Positions 1 through 8,307 of a stretch of DNA of 42,836 nucleotides are shown here, one piece after another. The stretch covers positions 1 to 42,836 of the forward strand of contig LJHX01000007.1 of assembly GCA_001295935.1 (NCBI GenBank), read 5' to 3'. The notes beneath the pieces were generated by a model that worked only from the letters and a program-made list of their open reading frames with translations, searched no databases and was not told the origin of the DNA. Positions within the stretch are counted from its first letter, which is position 1. Every line of letters begins with the position of its first letter. Source of the DNA: an alpha proteobacterium AAP81b. Lineage in GTDB: Bacteria > Pseudomonadota > Alphaproteobacteria > Sphingomonadales > Sphingomonadaceae. Both the position numbers and the translations under genes were made by a program.

Positions 1-620
1 GCCTCGCCCTGGCGGGCGAAGTTGATCCCCGGCGGCGAGCCGACGCGGATCTCGGCATAGAGTTTCGCCGCTTCCGGCCAGCGGCCGATCGCGGCGAGCA
101 TATGGGCGCGCTGCTCGGCGACATAGCCGCGCGGGAAGCCGGTGAAATTGGCCGGATCGAGCCGCGCCAGCGCGCCGTCGCGGTCGCCGCGGCCGAAGCG
201 CGCCCAGGCTTCGACGACCGGCGCGACGACGACGACGAAGCCGGCATCCTTCAGCCCGCCCCGCGCCACGTCAACCGCCGGCCAGTCGCGGCGCAGCACG
301 GCATCGACGAGGGTGATCATCGCCACTTCCGGCCCGGCCTTGCCCGACGCCGCGGCGTTCAGCTCGGCGGCGAGCGCGGTGGCGCGTGGCCGGTCGCCGG
401 CGGCGACGGCAAGATCGAAGGCGCGGCGGCGCAGCGCCGGGGCCGCGGGGTCGCGGCGCTGCGCGTCGTCGAACAGCCGCGAGGCGAGGCCAAGCTGGTC
501 ATCGCTGGCGGCATAGCGGCCGAGGACATAATCGTGGCGGGCGCTGTGACCGCCGGTCGGCGCACTCGCCGCCGCTGCGGCCGGCAAACCAAGGGCGAGA
601 AAGGCGAGCAACACACGCAT
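1..620 (-). CDS. Secreted TPR-like repeat protein, C-terminus cut by window edge
   Basis: The frame starts at an ATG at 620 and stays open to the window edge, giving 206 residues. It opens with a clear signal peptide (MRVLLAFLALGLPAAAAASA), so the product is probably periplasmic. The mature part is Ala-rich helical sequence with tetratricopeptide-like units, for example 'LASRLFDDAQRRDPAAPALR' and 'GRWPEAAKLYAEIRVGSPP'. An AAGGGA ribosome site lies about 6 nt before the ATG, which supports this start. It follows the ETF-ubiquinone oxidoreductase gene on the same strand after 47 bp and may be co-transcribed with it. TPR proteins usually act as scaffolds; the partner and function cannot be told from the sequence. 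Confidence 0.75.
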   Translation of the reverse strand, partial: MRVLLAFLALGLPAAAAASAPTGGHSARHDYVLGRYAASDDQLGLASRLFDDAQRRDPAAPALRRRAFDLAVAAGDRPRATALAAELNAAASGKAGPEVAMITLVDAVLRRDWPAVDVARGGLKDAGFVVVVAPVVEAWARFGRGDRDGALARLDPANFTGFPRGYVAEQRAHMLAAIGRWPEAAKLYAEIRVGSPPGINFARQGE

Positions 621-667
621 GGCCATTCCCTTGGCTGGCGTCGGCGCGCCTGTCCAGCCGCACCCTA

Positions 668-2317
668 TCACATATTGGGGTAGTTGGGGCCGCCGCCGCC
701 TTCGGGCACCACCCAGTTGATGTTCTGGCTGGGGTCCTTGATGTCGCAGGTCTTGCAGTGGACGCAGTTCTGGGCGTTGATCTGGAAGCGCGGCTCGCCG
801 GTATCGGCACCGACGACTTCATAGACGCCGGCGGGGCAATAGCGCTGCGCCGGCTCGTCATACATCGCCAGATTGACCTTGATCGGGACCTCGGGGTCCT
901 TCAGCGTCAGGTGGATCGGCTGGTCTTCCTCGTGATTGGTGTTCGAAAGAAACACCGAGGTCAGCTTGTCGAAGGTGATGACGCCATCGGGCTTGGGATA
1001 GGCGATCGGCTTGGCCTCGCCCTTGCGCTTCATGTATTTGTAATCGGGCTTGAGCTTCATCGTCCAGGGCAGCTGGTAGCCGAGATATTCCATCCACATC
1101 TCGACGCCGCCCATGATCGTGCCGACGAAATTGCCGTATTTCTCAACTGCCGGCAGGACATTGCGCACCATCTTCAGCTCTTCGCTGACCCAGCTCTTCC
1201 TGTAGGCGGCGCCATAGGCGACCAGCTCGTCGCTCTGGCGCTGGCCGAGGATCGCCTCGACCGCGGCCTCGGCGGCCATCATGCCGGTCTTCATCGCGGT
1301 ATGGCTGCCCTTGATGCGCGGCACGTTGACGAAGCCTGCCGAGCAGCCGATCAGCGCGCCGCCGGGGAAGGTCAGCTTCGGCACCGCTTGCCAGCCGCCG
1401 TCGTTGATGGCGCGCGCGCCGTACGCCACACGCCGGCCGCCCTCGAGGATTTCGCGGATGGCGGGATGCGTCTTCCAGCGCTGCATCTCGTCGAAGGGCG
1501 ACAGATAGGGATTGTCGTAATTGAGCCAGGTGACGAAGCCCAAAGCGACCTGGTTGTTGGCCTGGTGATAAAGGAAGCCGCCGCCATTGGCGTCGTCAAG
1601 CGGCCAGCCCTGGGTGTGGATGACGCGCCCGGGCACATGCTTGGCCGGATCGATGTCCCACAGCTCCTTGATGCCGATGCCATAGATCTGCGGCTGGCTG
1701 TCCTTGGCGAGATCGAAATGCCGGATCAGCTGCTTCGAGAGATGGCCGCGGACGCCCTCGGCGAAGAAGGTATATTTGGCATGGAGTTCGAGCCCCGGCT
1801 GCCACGACGGCTTGCGGCTGCCGTCGCGGGCGATGCCCATGTCGCCCGTCGCCACGCCCTTGACCGAGCCATCGTCGTTCCACAGCACCTCGGCGGCGGC
1901 GAACCCCGGGAAGATCTCGACGCCGAGCGCCTCGGCCTGGCCGGCGAGCCAGCGGCAGAGGTTGCCGAGGCTGACGGTATAGGTGCCCTTGTTGTTCATG
2001 AAGGGCGGGGTCAGCCAGTGCGGGAATTCGCGCTTGCCGTCATGGGTCAGGATCCAGTGATGGTTCTCGGTGACCGCCACCGTCATCGGGCTGTCGAGGT
2101 CGCGCCAATTGGGGATCAGTTCATCGAGCGCGCGCGGATCGACCACCGCCCCCGACAGGATGTGCGCGCCGATCTCCGAGCCCTTTTCGAGGATGCACAC
2201 CGAAAGCTCGAGCCCCTTGTCGGCCGCTGCCTGTTTGGCGCGGATCGCCGCCGCCAGCCCCGCCGGGCCACCGCCGACGATGACCAGATCATAGGGCATC
2301 GATTCACGTTCGCTCAT
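668..2317 (-). CDS. etfD: Electron transfer flavoprotein-ubiquinone oxidoreductase
   Basis: This enzyme passes electrons from acyl-CoA dehydrogenases, via electron transfer flavoprotein, to membrane ubiquinone. The 549-residue protein has the N-terminal FAD dinucleotide motif (VIVGGGPAGLAAA, residues about 12-24), the central substrate/ubiquinone domain, and a C-terminal ferredoxin-like [4Fe-4S] site made of one Cys in 'CPAGVYEV' and three in 'NCVHCKTCDI'. It ends 'EGGGGPNYPNM', typical of the family, and the length is normal. I chose the ATG at 2317 (MSERESMPYDLVIVGG) because AGAAGG lies 8 nt upstream and the FAD motif then begins at the usual distance. The frame could be opened 23 residues earlier at 2386, but that extension looks non-native. 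A TetR-like palindrome lies 30-43 nt upstream. Confidence 0.95.
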   Translation of the reverse strand: MSERESMPYDLVIVGGGPAGLAAAIRAKQAAADKGLELSVCILEKGSEIGAHILSGAVVDPRALDELIPNWRDLDSPMTVAVTENHHWILTHDGKREFPHWLTPPFMNNKGTYTVSLGNLCRWLAGQAEALGVEIFPGFAAAEVLWNDDGSVKGVATGDMGIARDGSRKPSWQPGLELHAKYTFFAEGVRGHLSKQLIRHFDLAKDSQPQIYGIGIKELWDIDPAKHVPGRVIHTQGWPLDDANGGGFLYHQANNQVALGFVTWLNYDNPYLSPFDEMQRWKTHPAIREILEGGRRVAYGARAINDGGWQAVPKLTFPGGALIGCSAGFVNVPRIKGSHTAMKTGMMAAEAAVEAILGQRQSDELVAYGAAYRKSWVSEELKMVRNVLPAVEKYGNFVGTIMGGVEMWMEYLGYQLPWTMKLKPDYKYMKRKGEAKPIAYPKPDGVITFDKLTSVFLSNTNHEEDQPIHLTLKDPEVPIKVNLAMYDEPAQRYCPAGVYEVVGADTGEPRFQINAQNCVHCKTCDIKDPSQNINWVVPEGGGGPNYPNM

Positions 2318-2346
2318 GCGCTTGCCTTCTTGCTCCCTCGCCGATC

Positions 2347-2360
2347 TGAACGGTCGGTCA
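2347..2360. promoter_or_regulatory. TetR-like imperfect palindrome upstream of etfD
   Basis: The sequence TGAACGGTCGGTCA resembles the ACCGACCGGTC-type operators bound by TetR-family regulators of fatty-acid breakdown genes. It lies 30-43 nt before the chosen etfD start, where a repressor could block transcription or sit just downstream of the promoter. Its symmetry is incomplete. The assignment rests on position and resemblance only. Confidence 0.3.
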
Positions 2361-2446
2361 ACGACACGTCGCGGCTTTGCCATCACTCGTCAGATACCGG
2401 TGGCAAGCCGCATTGACCAGTGGGGGTGCGGCGTCATGGTGCACCC

Positions 2447-3211
2447 ATGCTTGAGGCAGGGGACAGCGCCATCGGCGCCGATGCGGCAATGCTCGACTGG
2501 CTGGTGACGGCGGGCAATGATGTCGCCGTGCGCGACCGGCCGCGCAGCTGGCTGGCGCCGATTGCGGCGCGTGCCGAGGCGAGGCCTAGCGAGGCTGCGG
2601 CGCCGGTTTTGACACGCCCTCAGGCGGCACGCGCTATGGCTCCGGCCGCCCCTGCCCTGGTTTCCAATGTCGATCCCGCCGGCGCGCCAGACCTTGCCGC
2701 GCTCGACGCGCTGCTCGCGGGCCTCGCGCATCCGCTGCGCCGCGCCGGGGTGGCGCCGCAACTGCTCGTCGGCGCCACCACCGGCGCGACGCTCGTCCTC
2801 GCCGACCAGCCCGACCCCGACGACAGTCCGGCGGCGCGGCTGCTCGGCCGAATGCTCGCCGCCATCGGCCTCGACGCCGCGACGACCCCGCGCGGCCATC
2901 TGCTGCCCTGGGCGACCGCCGGCGGTCGCGCGCCGCGCGACGAGGAAGTCGCCACCTTTGCCCCCTGGCTGGCGCGCGGCCTCGCCATCGCGCCGCCGGC
3001 GCGCATTCTCGCCTTCGGCGATCGCGCCGCGGCGCTCGGCGGTGTCGCCGGCACCGTGTCGCGGCTGCGCGGGCGGTGGCTGGCGCACCGCGTCGGCGAC
3101 CGCGACGTGCCGCTGCTGGCGACTTTCCACCCGCGCACGCTGGTCAACCAACCCGAGTTGAAGGCCCTGGCCTGGGCCGATCTCCAGACCTTCGCCGAAA
3201 GCCTCGCATGA
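2447..3211 (+). CDS. Uracil-DNA glycosylase-superfamily-like protein
   Basis: This is a 254-residue protein whose C-terminus ('LLATFHPRTLVNQPELKALA', then WADLQ) matches the end of family 4/5 uracil-DNA glycosylases, where the HP-x-x-L-x-x-xP-x-x-K-x-x-W-x-DL element closes the DNA-binding pocket. The middle (ARLLGRMLAAIGLD) also fits that fold. However, the usual GEAPG-x-x-E active-site segment is replaced by 'LVLADQPDPDD', and there is no cysteine anywhere, so the [4Fe-4S] cluster of family 4 enzymes cannot be present. It may be a divergent or inactive relative. Translation probably starts at the ATG at 2447; a GTG at 2420 is the alternative. Its stop overlaps the next gene's start (ATGA), implying translational coupling. 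Confidence 0.7.
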   Translation: MLEAGDSAIGADAAMLDWLVTAGNDVAVRDRPRSWLAPIAARAEARPSEAAAPVLTRPQAARAMAPAAPALVSNVDPAGAPDLAALDALLAGLAHPLRRAGVAPQLLVGATTGATLVLADQPDPDDSPAARLLGRMLAAIGLDAATTPRGHLLPWATAGGRAPRDEEVATFAPWLARGLAIAPPARILAFGDRAAALGGVAGTVSRLRGRWLAHRVGDRDVPLLATFHPRTLVNQPELKALAWADLQTFAESLA

Positions 3212-5067
3212 TCCGCCCGCTGCTCGTCCTGGCGCTTGCCGCGCTGCCCGCCGTCGCCGCCCGCGCCGCCGATGTCGCGACCGCCGCCGACGCTGCTGGC
3301 GACGCCAGCGCCATCACCGTCACCGCCGATCGCCCCGGCATTACCGCCCGCCAGCGCGCCGTGCCGCCGCAACTGACCCTCGCCGAGCGCGCCGCCTATC
3401 GCGCCATCTTCCTCAATATCGACGCCGGGCGCTTCGCCGCCGCCGAGGCAGGACTTGAAGCACTCGGACCAGGCCTGCTCAGCGAAACCGCCCGCGCCCA
3501 GTTGATGATTGCCCGCGGCACCGGCAAGCTCGCCCGGCCGCAGCTCGCCGCCTGGCTCGCCGCCAATGCCGACCTGCCGCAGGCGCCGCGCATCGCCCAG
3601 CTCGCCGCGCGCCTGCCCGGCGATACCGCGCCGCTGCCACTGCTGCCGACGGCACGCCCCTTCCGCACCGTCACCTACGCCCCGGCGCAGGTCGAACCGG
3701 GCGAAGCCGATGCCGCCTGTGCCGCAGCATTGAAGGCGCTGCTCGCCGAGGATCGCAACGCCGACGCCGAGGCGCGCTGGGCGCAGGATGCCGCCAGCCT
3801 GTCGCCGCAGGCGCGCAGCCAATGGGCGCAGCGCATCGCCTGGTCGAGCTACGGCGCCAACGACAACGACGCGGCGCTGCGCCTCGGTGCCGAGGCCGCC
3901 AAGGGGCCGCCCGGGCAATATGCCGCGCTCGGCGCCTGGACGGCGGGGCTGGCGGCGTGGCGCCTTGGCGAGTTCGCCGCCGCCGCCGGGCATTTCGACG
4001 CGGTGGCGGCGCTCGCACCGCCCGCCGACCTCGCCGCCGGCGCCGCCTATTGGGCGAGCCGCGCGCATCTTGCCGCCGGCCGCGCCGAACTCGTCGCGCC
4101 GCGCCTCGAAGTCGCCGCCAAGGCAAGCAACAGCTTTTACGGCCTGCTCGCCCGCCGCATGCTTGGCCTGGCGCCGACGCTCGACTGGCGCGAGCCCGAC
4201 TTCATCACCGCCGACTGGAACCATCTCAAGGACCTGCCCGGCGCCCGCCGCGCCGCGGCGCTGATCGAGATCGGCCAGATCGGCCTCGGCGACCGCGAAC
4301 TCCGCTATCTCGCCCAGACCGTCGCACCCGACGATTATCCGGCCCTGCTGCGGCTGGCAGCGCGCCTCAACCTGCCGGCGACGCAATACAGCCTCGCCGT
4401 CCGCCCGCCGGTCGGCATCGAGGCGCCACTGTCGGCGCGCTATCCGGCGCCCGACTGGCAGCCGGCGCGCGGCTGGCGCGTCGAGCGCGCGCTGGTTTTC
4501 GCCCATGCCCTGCAGGAATCGACCTTCGTCACCACCGCGACGTCGCGCGCCGGCGCCAAGGGGATCATGCAGCTGATGCCGGCGACCGCGCGCCAGGTGA
4601 AGGCGCAGATGGATGCGGCAATGGTTACCGGTGCTGCGCCGTCAACAAGCGGCGACCTCGCCGACCCTGCCTTCAACATCGAAGTCGGCCAGACCTATCT
4701 GGAAGCGCTGCGCGACAGCCAGCATACCCAGGGCCTGCTGCCCAAGGTCATCGCCGCCTATAATGCCGGTCCGGGGTCGGTGGCGCGCTGGAACGCCAGC
4801 CTCGACGATCGCGGCGATCCGCTGCTGTTCATCGAATCGATCCCCTTCAAGGAAACCCGCCACTATGTCGAAGTGGTGATGCGCAATCTGTGGATGTACC
4901 AGCTCCGCGACGGCACCGTGCCGGCAAGCATGGAAGCGATCGCCACCGGGCTGTGGCCACACTTCCCCGGCATGCCCGGCGCGGCGGGGATCAAGCTCGA
5001 ACCGCGGCCAGTTCAGACGTTGCCGGCGCCGGCCAGCACCGGCGTCAGCGTCACCGCCAGCAACTGA
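3208..5067 (+). CDS. Soluble lytic murein transglycosylase (SLT family)
   Basis: This enzyme cleaves peptidoglycan glycan strands in the periplasm to give anhydro-muropeptides. It has 619 residues, with an N-terminal signal peptide (MIRPLLVLALAALPAVAARA), a long Ala-rich helical region like the superhelical U/L domains of Slt70, and a C-terminal lysozyme-like domain. The catalytic glutamate is E437 in 'ALQESTF', followed by 'RAGAKGIMQLMPATARQV' and 'AYNAGPGSVARWN', the standard SLT motifs. The ATG at 3208 overlaps the stop of the uracil-DNA-glycosylase-like gene by 4 nt. A longer frame upstream would add 44 residues that overlap that gene and destroy the signal peptide, so I rejected it. A second SLT paralogue lies at 21760. 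Confidence 0.93.
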   Translation: MIRPLLVLALAALPAVAARAADVATAADAAGDASAITVTADRPGITARQRAVPPQLTLAERAAYRAIFLNIDAGRFAAAEAGLEALGPGLLSETARAQLMIARGTGKLARPQLAAWLAANADLPQAPRIAQLAARLPGDTAPLPLLPTARPFRTVTYAPAQVEPGEADAACAAALKALLAEDRNADAEARWAQDAASLSPQARSQWAQRIAWSSYGANDNDAALRLGAEAAKGPPGQYAALGAWTAGLAAWRLGEFAAAAGHFDAVAALAPPADLAAGAAYWASRAHLAAGRAELVAPRLEVAAKASNSFYGLLARRMLGLAPTLDWREPDFITADWNHLKDLPGARRAAALIEIGQIGLGDRELRYLAQTVAPDDYPALLRLAARLNLPATQYSLAVRPPVGIEAPLSARYPAPDWQPARGWRVERALVFAHALQESTFVTTATSRAGAKGIMQLMPATARQVKAQMDAAMVTGAAPSTSGDLADPAFNIEVGQTYLEALRDSQHTQGLLPKVIAAYNAGPGSVARWNASLDDRGDPLLFIESIPFKETRHYVEVVMRNLWMYQLRDGTVPASMEAIATGLWPHFPGMPGAAGIKLEPRPVQTLPAPASTGVSVTASN

Positions 5068-5073
5068 GGCGCG

Positions 5074-5454
5074 TCAGCCGACCTGGTTCAAGCTCAGGCA
5101 ATTGCCGTCGGGATCGTTGAACCAGGCGACTTTCGCGCCGCCATCGGGCGCCGCCCAGATGCCGAGCTCGTCCTGCCCCATGCCGGGATAGACCGTCAGC
5201 GCCACCCCCTTCGCCGCCAGCGCGCGGGCGGTGGCGGCGATATCGCCGACCTGCCAGCCGAACACCGGGAAGCCATTGCCCTTGTGGTCGGCGATCATCG
5301 TCATTCGCAGCCGCGCGGCGCCGAGCCGAAAGAAATCGCCGAAGTCATCCGACGCCACGAGCTCAAGCCCGAGGACATCGCGGTAAAAGGCCAGCCCCGC
5401 CGCGCGATCGCTGACATTGACGAACGCCACCGCCACTGCATCCGCACCGAACAT
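5074..5454 (-). CDS. VOC-superfamily (glyoxalase/bleomycin-resistance-like) protein
   Basis: This is a 126-residue single-module protein with the beta-alpha-beta-beta-beta pattern of the vicinal oxygen chelate fold. The marks are '[20 protein letters not shown]' at the start and '[12 protein letters not shown]' at the end, typical of glyoxalase-like proteins. The family includes isomerases, dioxygenases and drug-binding proteins, so the substrate cannot be assigned. The start at 5454 is backed by a GGGAGGG ribosome site. A frame running much further upstream (to 6534) is antisense to moaB and not real. The gene converges on the transglycosylase gene with only 6 bp between stops. Confidence 0.85.
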   Translation of the reverse strand: MFGADAVAVAFVNVSDRAAGLAFYRDVLGLELVASDDFGDFFRLGAARLRMTMIADHKGNGFPVFGWQVGDIAATARALAAKGVALTVYPGMGQDELGIWAAPDGGAKVAWFNDPDGNCLSLNQVG

Positions 5455-5592
5455 CGCTGCCCTCCCTGCCTGCATTGGCAGCCTAGCATAGCCGCGCATC
5501 GATGCCAGCCGCCGCCCGAGCGCCGGGCACCTCACGAAGGTGACGGCGCGACTTCGATGCAATAGTGTCGCTGCGTCCGCCGGGGGGTAACG

Positions 5593-6246
5593 ATGCCGAA
5601 ACCCAATGACTTTCAACTGGGGGTGATCGAGGTCTTCTCGATCCTGCTGCCGGGCGCGCTTTTGGTGGCGGCGCTGCTGATCGTTTTCGGCTTGCCGCCG
5701 GCTTTTGCGACCTTCCTTGCCGCACCGGGATCGGCCTGGATCGCCTTCGGCCTTGCCGCCTATGCCGCCGGCCATATCGTCTTTTATCTGGCCGCATCGC
5801 TCGACGACCGTTTCTACGACCGCTACCGCAAGAAGAAATGGCCGCCCATCCGCGACCGCGCCTATATCGCCGCGTCCGCGCTTCGCTTTGATGCCCTGCC
5901 GCCGCCAAACCCATGGGCGTTCGACGACCCGATGAACACCTTCGCCTGGGCCAAGGCCGCGCTGATGTTCCGCGCGCCCGCCGCCTATGCCGATGTGCTG
6001 CGCTACGAGGCCGATTCGAAGTTCTTCCGCTCGCTCGTCGTCGTGCTGCCGATCGTCGGCCTGCTGCTGTTCCGCGGCATGGTGCTGGCGCTGCCGATCC
6101 TGTCCTGTCTCGGTTATGCCTGCTTTTTCCGCTATGCCGAGCGGCGCTACAAGAGCACCGAATGGGCATATCGCTACGTCATCGTGCTCGGCACCGTGAA
6201 GCCCGCCGCAGCGCCATCGAAAGACCCCGAGCCTGATGCCGATTGA
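5593..6246 (+). CDS. Hypothetical multi-pass membrane protein
   Basis: This is a 217-residue protein with hydrophobic segments at about 11-33, 44-70 and 144-180 (the last long enough for two spans). They are separated by a basic, aromatic loop ([20 protein letters not shown]) that is probably cytoplasmic by the positive-inside rule. The C-terminal tail is polar ([12 protein letters not shown]). I recognise no enzymatic motif. The stop overlaps the moaB start by 11 nt, so the two are likely translated from one mRNA, but nothing links it to molybdenum cofactor synthesis beyond position. Confidence 0.75.
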   Translation: MPKPNDFQLGVIEVFSILLPGALLVAALLIVFGLPPAFATFLAAPGSAWIAFGLAAYAAGHIVFYLAASLDDRFYDRYRKKKWPPIRDRAYIAASALRFDALPPPNPWAFDDPMNTFAWAKAALMFRAPAAYADVLRYEADSKFFRSLVVVLPIVGLLLFRGMVLALPILSCLGYACFFRYAERRYKSTEWAYRYVIVLGTVKPAAAPSKDPEPDAD

Positions 6247-6763
6247 CGAAACCCTGCCCTTCACCCCCGTCCGCATCGCCGTGCTGACCGTCTCGGACAC
6301 GCGCACCGCCGCCGACGACCGCTCGGGCGACACGCTGGTGGCGCTGCTCGGCGACGCCGGCCACGAGATGGCGGCGCGCGCGATCGTCAAGGACGACGTG
6401 CCCGCACTGGTCGCGCAACTCACCGCCTGGATCGACGACCCGCAGGTCGATTGCATCATCAGCACCGGCGGCACCGGCGTCACCGGCCGCGACGTCACCC
6501 CCGAGGCACTCGACCAGGTCGCCGAAAAGCTCATTCCCGGCTTCGGCGAGCTGTTCCGCTGGCTGAGCTACGCCACCATCGGCACCTCGACCGTCCAGTC
6601 GCGCGCCTGCGCCGGCGTCGCGCGCGGCACCTATATCTTCTGCCTGCCGGGCTCGACGGGGGCAGTGAAGGACGGCTGGAACGGCATCCTCAAGGACCAG
6701 CTCGACAGCCGCCACCGCCCCTGCAACTTCGTCGAACTGATGCCGCGCCTGCGCGAACGTTGA
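6236..6763 (+). CDS. moaB: Molybdenum cofactor biosynthesis protein B
   Basis: MoaB/MogA-family proteins bind molybdopterin and adenylylate it before molybdenum insertion. The 175-residue protein has the full fold: '[20 protein letters not shown]' at the N-terminus, the molybdopterin-binding signature '[18 protein letters not shown]' around residues 77-94, and '[13 protein letters not shown]' near the C-terminus. The length fits MoaB. The start overlaps the preceding membrane-protein gene. A molybdopterin-dependent enzyme that could use the cofactor is encoded in the same window at 19698-20345. Confidence 0.93.
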   Translation: MPIDETLPFTPVRIAVLTVSDTRTAADDRSGDTLVALLGDAGHEMAARAIVKDDVPALVAQLTAWIDDPQVDCIISTGGTGVTGRDVTPEALDQVAEKLIPGFGELFRWLSYATIGTSTVQSRACAGVARGTYIFCLPGSTGAVKDGWNGILKDQLDSRHRPCNFVELMPRLRER

Positions 6764-6822
6764 GCCAGGGTCCGATCGCGACAGCTCTCGCAATTCCGTC
6801 GATTCGAACCCGTAGGCTCAAT

Positions 6823-6881
6823 GGCTGCTTCCGTCCCAACCCGGCCGCTCGCTGCCTTCTTCCCTAGAGCCGAAAGCAGCC
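6823..6881. repeat. Inverted repeat between moaB and the orphan lipoprotein
   Basis: Arms GGCTGCTT (6823-6830) and AAGCAGCC (6874-6881) are perfect complements separated by 43 bases. The 3' arm ends 12 nt before the GTG of the next gene. It could be a dispersed intergenic element or the border of an inserted segment, since base composition drops sharply just downstream. No transposase is nearby. Confidence 0.4.
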
Positions 6882-6893
6882 GTACCATAAGGT

Positions 6894-7331
6894 GTGAACC
6901 TTTCTCATTCCATCCTCATGCTATGCATCATCGTGGTTGGTTGCGACAGTCTATCTGGCATCAGCACCGACGCAGAGCTAACGAAGATGGTTGACTATCA
7001 GTGTGTCGATCGAGCTATTCGGTCGGTCAACGGAGTAGGCGAAGTTGCTCGTCGCGAGGAGCAAGACAAGCGCTTTCAGCTCACTCCCTATCGAGGAGAA
7101 GTGATCTACAAGAGACATCTTTGGCAGTACGGACCAGACCAGACGGCGGCGCTTCAAATAACGGATGATGGGCAGACACGATCATACACAAATGGTATGA
7201 TGAAGATGGGCGAACCATGGCCAGCTTCTCGCTTGGAGGCTTTCACGGCTTTAATGAAGCGGGTTAATGCTGCCGTCGAGGATGACTGTGGTCTGCCTGT
7301 CAGCGTCAACGGCAAGATAACGCGGAATTGA
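6894..7331 (+). CDS. Putative lipoprotein, low-GC orphan
   Basis: This is a 145-residue protein starting at a GTG. Residues 1-17 form a lipoprotein signal peptide with a plausible lipobox (IVVGC, Cys17), so it should be lipid-anchored in the envelope. The mature part is polar, contains two further cysteines (C37 and C131) that could form a disulfide, and matches no domain I know. Composition differs from its neighbours: bases 7081-7140 contain 30 G/C of 60, against roughly two-thirds or more in flanking genes, and codon use is correspondingly relaxed. This points to horizontal acquisition. It stands alone between moaB and a convergent SDR gene. Confidence 0.65.
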   Translation: MNLSHSILMLCIIVVGCDSLSGISTDAELTKMVDYQCVDRAIRSVNGVGEVARREEQDKRFQLTPYRGEVIYKRHLWQYGPDQTAALQITDDGQTRSYTNGMMKMGEPWPASRLEAFTALMKRVNAAVEDDCGLPVSVNGKITRN

Positions 7332-7441
7332 TGGCGGGTCGCACCGGATCGCGCCTATAAGCGGACCGTCGCAAATCCACAGGAAGCGGCTACAAATTGG
7401 CTCGCGATCGACCCTCAGCGCCACATCGACCGGGTCCGGCC

Positions 7442-8242
7442 CTACCCCGGCGACGCCGCCGACCCGGCGAGCAGGCCACCGTCGATGTCGAACTCCGACC
7501 CCGTCACATAACCCGCCTCGTCCGACGCCAGATAGGCGACCATCGCCGCGACTTCCTCGGGCGTGCCGAAACGCCGCAGCGGCGTATCGCGGACCAGCGC
7601 CGCCATCTTCGCCTCGCGCTCGCCCGAGTCGTCGCCGAGCATCGCTTCCCAGATCGGCGTCAGGATCGCTGCCGAGTGGACCGTGTTGCAGCGGATCGCC
7701 AGCCCCTGCTGGGCGCACCACAGCGCCACCGTCTTGCTGTGGTTGCGCACCGCCGCCTTGGACGACGCATAGGCGGCCGCCCCCGGAATGCCGACCAGCC
7801 CCGACCGCGACGAGATGTTGACGATGGCGCCCCCACCCCGCGCCCGCATCGCGGTGATGCCATGCTTGCAGCCGAGAAAGACGCCATCGAGGTTGACGGC
7901 ATGGACGGCGCGCCAGTCGGCCAGGCTGACATGCTCGGGGTCCTGCGGCCCGGCCCCCGCGCCATGGCCCGTAATGCCGGCATTGTTGACCAGCACGTCG
8001 AGCCCGCCGTTGCGCGCCGCCACCGCCGCCAGCGCCGCCACCCACACCGCTTCGTCGCGAACATCGAGCAGCAGCGGCCTTGCCGCGGGCCCGATCGCTT
8101 CGGCAAGCGCTTCGGCCGCCGCCATATCGCAGTCTCTCACCCATACCGCCGCGCCCTCGTCGGCGAGCTGCCGGCAGATCGCCGCGCCGATCCCGCGCCC
8201 GGCGCCGGTGACCAGCGCCACCTTGCCCTCGAACCGTTGCAT
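7442..8242 (-). CDS. SDR-family NAD(P)-dependent oxidoreductase
   Basis: A classical short-chain dehydrogenase/reductase of 266 residues. It has the Rossmann cofactor motif TGAGRGIG (about residues 12-19), NNAG, the catalytic Ser in 'NISSRSG' and the YxxxK pair in '[10 protein letters not shown]'. The C-terminal segment '[15 protein letters not shown]' resembles the branch containing alcohol/steroid dehydrogenases with His-Pro/Ser-Ala-Ala in place of the more common Pro-Gly. The substrate, an alcohol or ketone, cannot be predicted. It is divergent from the Kef-type antiporter gene (65 bp between starts), so the two could share a regulatory region. Confidence 0.9.
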   Translation of the reverse strand: MQRFEGKVALVTGAGRGIGAAICRQLADEGAAVWVRDCDMAAAEALAEAIGPAARPLLLDVRDEAVWVAALAAVAARNGGLDVLVNNAGITGHGAGAGPQDPEHVSLADWRAVHAVNLDGVFLGCKHGITAMRARGGGAIVNISSRSGLVGIPGAAAYASSKAAVRNHSKTVALWCAQQGLAIRCNTVHSAAILTPIWEAMLGDDSGEREAKMAALVRDTPLRRFGTPEEVAAMVAYLASDEAGYVTGSEFDIDGGLLAGSAASPG

Positions 8243-8307
8243 CGTCTTTTCCCTTGTGAGCCGCCGAAAGCCCTGCCGCTCGAACGCGCGACGTGTAAGG
8301 TCGGGCC

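Noticed and set aside
386-2416. Very long open frame on the plus strand
   Set aside because: It is antisense to etfD, whose product is recognisable end to end. High-GC third-position bias creates such shadow frames; the Arg/Ala/His-rich product resembles nothing.
6795-6820. tRNA-like T-loop (GGTTCGAATC on the minus strand), possible tRNA or attachment-site remnant
   Set aside because: The flanking bases do not form a T stem, acceptor stem or anticodon arm, and no duplicate of a tRNA end was found.
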